A stretch of DNA of 64,000 bases from Aegilops tauschii subsp. strangulata. Its lineage: Eukaryota; Streptophyta; Magnoliopsida; Poales; Poaceae. The position numbers were made by a program, and so were the translations under genes. The notes beneath the pieces were generated by a model. That model did no database searches. It saw nothing but the letters and a program-made list of their open reading frames with translations, and was not told the DNA's origin. Positions 58,236 to 64,000 of this stretch are shown in pieces (the first letter of the stretch is position 1; every line of letters begins with the position of its first letter). Location: positions 362,140,267 through 362,204,266 of the forward strand of contig NC_053040.3 of NCBI RefSeq assembly GCF_002575655.3, read 5' to 3'.

Positions 58236-59176
58236 ATGGCTAAAGATCTCTTGGAAGAAGATATGGATGGGCATGTTATTTACTTCTGTGAAGAAACTGC
58301 TAGAATTGCCAAACCTGCTAAAAAGGATAAACATAGACCTGTTGTTGGCATGCCCGTCATCTCAGTTAAAATAGGAGATCACTGTTATCATGGTTTATGT
58401 GACATAGGTGCTAGTGTGGGTGCTATTCCTTACACTTTATATCAAGAAATTATGAATGACATAGCACCCGCAAAATAGAAGACGTAGATGTTACTATTAA
58501 ACTTGCTAATAGAGACACTATATCACCAATTGGGATTGTTAGAGATGTTGAAGTCTTGTGTGGGAAAATAAAATACCCTACTGATTTTCTTGTTCTTGGT
58601 TCCCCACAAGATGACTTCTGTCCCATTATCTTTGGTAGACCTTTCTCGAACACCGTTAATGCTAAAATAGATTGTGAGAAACAAACTGTCGGTGTTAGTT
58701 TTGGTGATGAGTCTCATGAGTTTAATTTTTCTAAGTTTAGTAGAAAGCTTCATGAAAAAGAATTGCCAAGTAAAGATGAATTAATTGGTCTTGTTTCTAT
58801 TGTTGTGCCACCTACTGGTCCTTTAGAACACTATTTGCTAGACCATGAAAATGATTTACATATGCATGAAAGAAATGAAATAGATAAGATTTTCTTTGAA
58901 CAACGCCCTCTTCTTAAACACAATTTGCCTATTGAAACTCTAGGAGGTCCTCCTCCACCTAAAGGTGATCCTGTGTTTGAATTAAAACAATTGCCAGACA
59001 CTTTGAAATACGCTTATCTTGATGAAAAGAAGATATATCCTGTTATTATTAGTGCTAACCTTTCAGAACATGAAGAAGAAAGATTATTGAAAGTTCTAAG
59101 GAAGCACCAAGCTGCTATTGGATATACTCTTGATGATTTAAAGGGCATTAGTCCCATTCTATGTCAGCAAAATTAA
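58236..59176 (+). pseudogene. Aspartic protease region and linker to RT
   Basis: YHGLCDIGASVGAIPYTLYQ (about 58,385-58,445) holds the protease active-site DxGAS. A frame break at about 58,478 separates it from CPIIFGRPFSNTVNAKIDCE, the end of the protease fold. The linker (HEFNFSKFSRKLHEKE, then PPPKGDPVFELKQLPDTLKY) leads to the RT N-terminus with HQAAIGYTLDDLKGISP. The protease would process Gag-Pol. Confidence 0.87.
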
Positions 59177-59177
59177 T

Positions 59178-60674
59178 ATGAAACTTGATGCTAAACCCGT
59201 TGTTGATCACCAACGTCGGTTAAATCTGAAGATGAGAGAAGTGGTAAGAACGGAAATACTAAAGCATCTGGAAGCAGGTATAATCTATCCTATAGCTAAT
59301 AGTAGATGGGTAAGTCATGTTCATTGTGTTCCTAAGAAAGGAGGTATAACTATCTTTCCTAATGATAAGAACAAACTTATTCCACAAAGAATTGTTACAG
59401 GCTATAGGATGGTAATTGATTTTAGAAAATTAAACAAAGCAACTAGAAAAGATCGTTACCCTCTGCCTTTTATTAATCAAATGCTTGAAAGATTATCTAA
59501 GCACACACATTTTTGCTTCCTTGATGGATATTCTGGTTTTTTACAAATACCTGTTTCTCAACCTGATCAAGAAAAGACCACTTTTACTTGTCCCTTTGGA
59601 ACTTATGCTTATAGACGTATGCCTTTTTGTTTATGTAATGCACCCGCTACTTTTTAAAGATGTATGACTGCTATATTCTCTGACTTTTGTGAAAAGATTG
59701 TTGATGTTTTCATGCATGACTTCTCTGTTTATGGGAAGTCTTTAGATGATTGTTTAAGCAATCTTGAGCGAGTTCTGCAGAGATGTGAACAAACAAATCT
59801 TGTCTTGAATTGGGAGAAGTGCCACTTTATGGTTAGTTAAGGCATTGTCTTGGGTCATAAAATTTCTGAAAGAGGTATTGAAGTGAACAAAGCTAAGGTT
59901 GATGCAATTGAGAAATGCCATGTCCTAAAGATATAAAAGGTATTCATAGTTTCCTAGGTCGTGCTGATTTCTATAGGAGATTTATCAAAGACTTTTCTAA
60001 AATTTCTAGGCCTCTTACAAGTCTTTTGCAAAAGGATATTCCTTTTGTTTTTGATGATGATTGTTTAGAAGCCTTTGAAACACCCAAGAAAGCCTTAATT
60101 TTCTGCACCTATTGTTCAACCACCTTATTGGAACTTGCCTTTTGAAATTATGTGTGATGCTAGTGATTATGTTGTTGGTTCTATTCTAGGACAAAGAGTT
60201 GATAAGAAATTGAATGTTATTCATTATGCTAGTAAAACTCTAGACAGTGCTCAAAGAAATTATGCTACTACTGAAAAAGAATTCTTAGTAGTGGTGTTTG
60301 CTTGTGATAAATTTAGACCTTATATTGTTGATTATAAAGTAATTGTTCACATCGATCATGCTGCTATTAAATATCTTATGGAAAAGAAAGATGCTAAACC
60401 TAGACTTCTTCGTTGGGTTCTCTTGTTACACGAATTTGATTTAGAGATCACTGATAGAAAAGGAGCTGAGAACCCTGTAGCTGATAATTTATCTAGGCTT
60501 GAAAATTTTCCTGATGACCCACTACCTATTGATGATAGTTTTCCTAATGAGCAGTTAGCTGCAATAAATGTTGCTCATAGTACTCCTTGGTATGATGGCT
60601 ATGCTAATTACATTGTTGCTAAATATTTACCACCTAGCTTTACTTACCAACAAAAGAAAAAAATTCTTCTGTGA
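59178..60674 (+). pseudogene. Reverse transcriptase and RNase H
   Basis: RT: AGIIYPIANSRWVSHVHCVP, RMVIDFRKLNKATRKDRYPL (one catalytic Asp region), and DGYSGFLQIPV. The frame stops at 59,655-59,657 and again at 59,838-59,840. The catalytic box reads FMHDF (59,712-59,723), with His in place of the first Asp of the FMDD motif seen in relatives. Frameshifts near 59,915 and 60,105 follow. RNase [35 protein letters not shown], and [10 protein letters not shown] (60,135-60,500). These enzymes copy the RNA into DNA. The His change and the stops mean this copy is inactive. Confidence 0.92.
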
Positions 60675-61921
60675 TTTAAGACATTACTTTTGGGATGACC
60701 CACATCTTTATAAAGATGAAGTAGATGGTATAATTAGACGTTGTGTACCTGAGCATGAACAAGGACAAATCCTACGGAAATGTCACTCCAAAGCTTATGG
60801 AGGACATCATGCTGGAGATAGAACTGCTCACAAGGTATTGCAATCTGGATTTTATTCGCCTACTCTCTTCAAGGATGCTCGTAAGTTCGTCTTATCTTTT
60901 GATGAATGTCAAAGAATAGGTAATATCGGTAAGCGTCAAGAAATGCCTATGAATTATTCACTTGCTGTTGAACCATTTGATGTTTGGGGATTTAATTACA
61001 TGGGACCTTTTCCTTCCTCTAATGGGTATGCACATATTTTGGTTGCTGTTGATTATTTTACTAAATTGGTAGAAGCTATTCCAACAAGTAGTGCTGATCA
61101 CAACACCTCTATTAAAATGCTTAAGGAAGTTATATTCCCAAGGTTTGGAGTCCCTAGATATTTAATGAATGATGGTGGTTCACACTTTATTCATGGTGCT
61201 TTTCTTAAAATTCTTGCCAAGTATGATGTTAACCATAGAATTGCATCACCTTAATTATCATCCTCAGTCTAATGGTCAAGTTGAACTTAGCAATAGAGAA
61301 ATATAGTTAATTTTGCAAAAGACTGTCAATAGGTCCAGGAAGAATTGGTCTGAGAAATTAGATGATGCACTTTGGGCTTATAGGACAGCATACAAAAATC
61401 CTATGGGTATGTCTCCTTATAAAATGGTTTATGGAAAAGCTTGTCATTTGCCTCTTGAGTTAGAGCATAAAGCATATTGGGCAATCAAAGAACTCAATTA
61501 TGATTTCAAACTTGCAGGTGAAAAGAGGTTATATGATATTAGTTCTTTAGATGAGTGGAGAACCCAAGCTTATGAAAATGCAAAATTATTCAAAGAAAAA
61601 GTTAAAAGATGGCATGACAAAAGAATCCAAAAGCGTGAGTTTAAAGTAACAGAATACGTTCTTTTGTACAACTCTCATTTCAGATTCTTTGCAGGAAAAC
61701 TCCTCTCAAAATGGGAAGGCCCCTATGTTATCGAGGAGGTTTATCGCTCTGGAGCCATCAAAATAAATAATGCCGAAGGTACTAACCCGAAGGTTGTCAA
61801 TGGGCAACGAATAAAACACTATATCTCAGGTACGCCCATTAATGTTGAAAGTAATATTATCCAAACTTTGACACCAGAAGAACACATAAAAGAGTCCTTC
61901 CGAAACTCTCCAAAATCATGA
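60675..61921 (+). pseudogene. Integrase, Athila-like element
   Basis: The zinc-binding region shows GGHHAGD and then SFDECQR, where relatives have Cys; Phe at 60,898-60,900 replaces the first Cys. Core: WGFNYMGPF has Asn (60,994-60,996) instead of the first catalytic Asp; LMNDGGSHFI keeps the second Asp; GQVELSNREI with the Glu (about 61,283) follows a frameshift at 61,250. The C-terminal part (61,313-61,921) is open: [40 protein letters not shown]. It would insert cDNA; two essential residues are lost. Confidence 0.92.
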
Positions 61922-62035
61922 AAATAAGGAGGTACGTGATACGGTAAGTAAACGGACTCCGAAAAATCTGTGAAAATAATTTTTCTCAATTTTGGAATAT
62001 TTAGAAAATAGGAAAATAAGAAACTTCCAGGAAGC

Positions 62036-62180
62036 GTACCCTGGTGAGCACAAGACACCAGGGCACGCCAGGCTTGCCTGGTACGCCCAGGTGGGTTGTG
62101 CCCACCTGGGACACCTTCCGGACTCCGTTTTTCTATAGTTTTCTTCTCTCCCAAGATAAAAAATCTATATATACTTCTCG
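62036..62180 (+). promoter_or_regulatory. Hairpin plus TATA-like box between pol and the extra ORF
   Basis: The block 62,044-62,108 (GTGAGCACAAGACACCAGGG ... CCCAGGTGGGTTGTGCCCAC) is the same type of hairpin as in the LTRs. CTATATATAC follows at about 62,166, close to the start of the extra ORF. This could be an internal promoter; the arrangement copies LTR layout. Confidence 0.5.
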
Positions 62181-62261
62181 AACCTGTTAACCACCGTATC
62201 ATGGAGAAATCCTCTGTTCTCTTTTCTTGCTATTTTCTGACAGATTCTGTTAGACCAACAT

Positions 62262-62804
62262 CATGTCTTCCTCACCCTCCAACAATGGAGAAGAAGACAC
62301 AAGTGTGGTTCAGGAGGATCTAAGGAGAGATGAAGCTGAAGAGGTTGCTATGGAGGAAGAGGAGGAAAATCCTTTTGGGGTTCACTCTCCGGTCTCCGAG
62401 GCACACTAGCTGGCATCTCTACTCACCCTAATCCTCATCAAGCTTTGGGATCATCAAACAATCAAGCGAGCCTGGAAGTGCAAGAAGAACTCCCACCGAG
62501 GAGGCCTTTACACAGGTTACATTGTAACAATTTTCGCAATTTTATTCACAATTATGGGTACGAGAACACTCCTCGTAGGCACATACCATCCAATTGGGAC
62601 ATATCTCGGCCAAGAGAAAACAGTGCAGGAACAAAACTGTGGGGCCCAGAAAATAAGCACATAATGGCTGAGGTGAAGAAAAACAGTGAGTTACTTCATC
62701 AAGCCCTTTGGGAGATTCAAGGTTTGAAGGATCTACTCATGGTTATATTGGAGCATACTACATCATCACCACCACCTTCTTCTTCATCACCAAAGGAGAA
62801 TTAA
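62262..62804 (+). pseudogene. Extra ORF downstream of pol (unknown function)
   Basis: The start at 62,262 (MSSSPSNNGEEDTSVVQEDL) follows the TATA-like box. The acidic region (EAEEVAMEEEEENPFG) runs to a stop near 62,407. One frame change then leads to ALGSSNNQASLEVQEELPPR and IHNYGYENTPRRHIPSNWD, then a helical segment (NSELLHQALWEIQGLKDLLM) and a stop at 62,804. It occupies the position of the env-like ORF of other Athila elements, but I see no signal peptide or transmembrane segment. The function is unknown. Confidence 0.6.
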
Positions 62805-64000
62805 GTATCGGGTATGGGCACTCCCCTTGGCTTCCACAAAGCTTGGGGGAGGTGCCCCGATATCGTATCATCCCACTATCTTTTTGCCTTTACTTATTTT
62901 AGTTCGATCTTTTGCTTTAGATGAATAAAAGTTTAGTTCGATCCTTTCTTGTTTGTGAGTTTGCTTAGTGATCTATCCTTGTAATCGTGTGCAAGTTATA
63001 TAATAAAGTTAGTTTGAGTTTTTGCTTTCTTTACTTTCATGTTGCAAATAAAGGAAACGAAATAAGAAGAAAAATAGAAAGGAAATAAATCAAGAAGATC
63101 ATATACTAATCTTATGGTAGGTGATGGCACCACATAAGCAAAAGTATAAGTAGGAAATTTTATTAGAGATTGACAAACATAGCATTAATCAATGATGCAA
63201 CTCATGAAAGAATTAATAAGGAAGAGAAGATTCACATATAAATATACTATCCTAGAAATCTTTTGTGATTGTGAGCCCTCATCAAAATATTATATGCCAA
63301 AATTGTTGACGTTGGACAAGGAAGACAACTTAATGGTTTATGTTTGTTTATATTCACATAGAAGTCATATTGTCATGGATCCTTTAACATGTGGTGCTTG
63401 CCCCCTATCTTTGCTAGCCAAAAATTCCGCACTAATTAGAGATACTACTTGTGCATCCAAAAACCCTTAAACCCAAATCTTATTTTCAAGTGTCCACCAT
63501 ACCTACCTAGGGATTGAGCAAGATCCCTCAAGTAAGTTGTCATCGGTGCAAAAAGGCAATAAAAATTGCTTCTAAATGTGTGAGATCATTTAGTGTAAGA
63601 GAAAATTGAGTGTTGCATGAACTTGTGATGGTGAATAATAAAAGCGACATACTGCATAATAAAGGTCGCTATCACAAGGGGCAATGCAACGTGGTGTTCT
63701 TTTGCACTAAGGGGTTGAGCATACAAACAAATAAGCGCATGGCAACCTCTGCTCCCCTCTACGAAGGGCCTATCTTTTACTTTTATGTATTTATTACTTT
63801 TATGCAAAGAGTCAAAGTTTCCTTTCTTTTCCTTTTTATTTTTCTCTTTTGGCAAGCATCATGTGGTGAGGAAAGATGTAGGAACATATGTCCAGTTGAA
63901 TATAGATAGCATGAGTTATTATTGTTTACATCACCTTTGAGGTGAATACATTGGGAGGCGAAACTATAAGCCCCTATCTTTCTATGTGTCCAGTTGAAAC
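62805..64000 (+). other. 3' non-coding interior of Athila-like element
   Basis: CAAAGCTTGGGGGAGGTGCC at 62,840 resembles a polypurine tract, yet no LTR follows. From 63,512 the sequence parallels 1,737-2,240 of the left element. No gene. The true polypurine tract and 3' LTR should lie about 0.5 kb past the window end. Confidence 0.75.

Larger units (their letters stand above)
55570..64000 (+). mobile_element. Athila-like gypsy retrotransposon, 5' LTR to 3' interior (3' LTR beyond window)
   Basis: The order is LTR, primer binding site, gag, protease, RT, RNase H, integrase, an extra ORF, and a long 3' untranslated part that is still internal at the window edge. Gene order RT-RH-IN makes it Ty3/gypsy. 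LTR type, primer site and tail match the element at 1,737-4,177. All ORFs carry lesions, so it is not autonomous now. Confidence 0.93.

Overview
The window looks like intergenic DNA from a Triticeae grass (wheat, Aegilops or a close relative). It is almost entirely nested transposable elements. I infer the organism from the LTR families (starts such as TGATACGTCTCCAACG), a CACTA element with TTTGCCGTCCGC-type subterminal repeats, and the nesting depth. Family names known for wheat (for example Sabrina- or WHAM-like) are recalled, not checked, and I avoid relying on them. I found no intact host gene, rRNA, tRNA or CRISPR array.

Left block (1-20,996). A broken Ty3/gypsy integrase (1-1,736) is fused to the 3' end and LTR of an Athila-like element (1,737-4,177). 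A minus-strand LTR fragment follows (4,178-4,870), then the 3' half of element A (4,871-11,486). A 2.7 kb solo LTR with a perfect ACAAT target duplication (5,054-7,784) has landed inside element A. Next is a DUF4283-like pseudogene split in two (11,487-11,772 and 19,689-20,233) by a complete but gag-protease-only LTR element, B (11,773-19,688). An old LTR-like sequence X begins near 20,234.

Central block (20,997-54,804). A solo LTR (TSD GTCCA) inserted in X is split by a 25.9 kb CACTA transposon (21,738-47,649, TSD TAA). A second copy of the same LTR (50,640-52,214) lacks the CACTA and shows the empty site. A tandem duplication covers the right half of the LTR plus part of X (47,653-50,052 versus 51,371-53,771). 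Inside the big CACTA lie transposase-gene remnants, tandem repeats, a Stowaway MITE, an hAT-type MITE, a PIF/Harbinger element with a dead transposase, two Helitron-like elements in a row, a LINE tail, an F-box/DUF295-like host-type pseudogene, and a second CACTA (39,383-46,590, TSD TAC). That second CACTA carries a degenerate TNP2 transposase and two long inverted repeats.

Right block (54,805-64,000). An LTR fragment is followed by the 5' LTR, tRNA-Asp-type primer binding site and a full gag-PR-RT-RH-IN set of an Athila-like element. It also has an extra ORF downstream of pol, and it runs off the window. Its genes carry stops, frameshifts and substitutions at catalytic residues.

The points most worth a second look are: the change in divergence exactly at the CACTA insertion in the duplicated LTR; a GC-rich hairpin next to the TATA box that recurs across LTRs and in front of the extra post-pol ORF; the paired long inverted repeats beside the TNP2 gene; and the F-box/DUF295-like gene carried inside the 26 kb CACTA.
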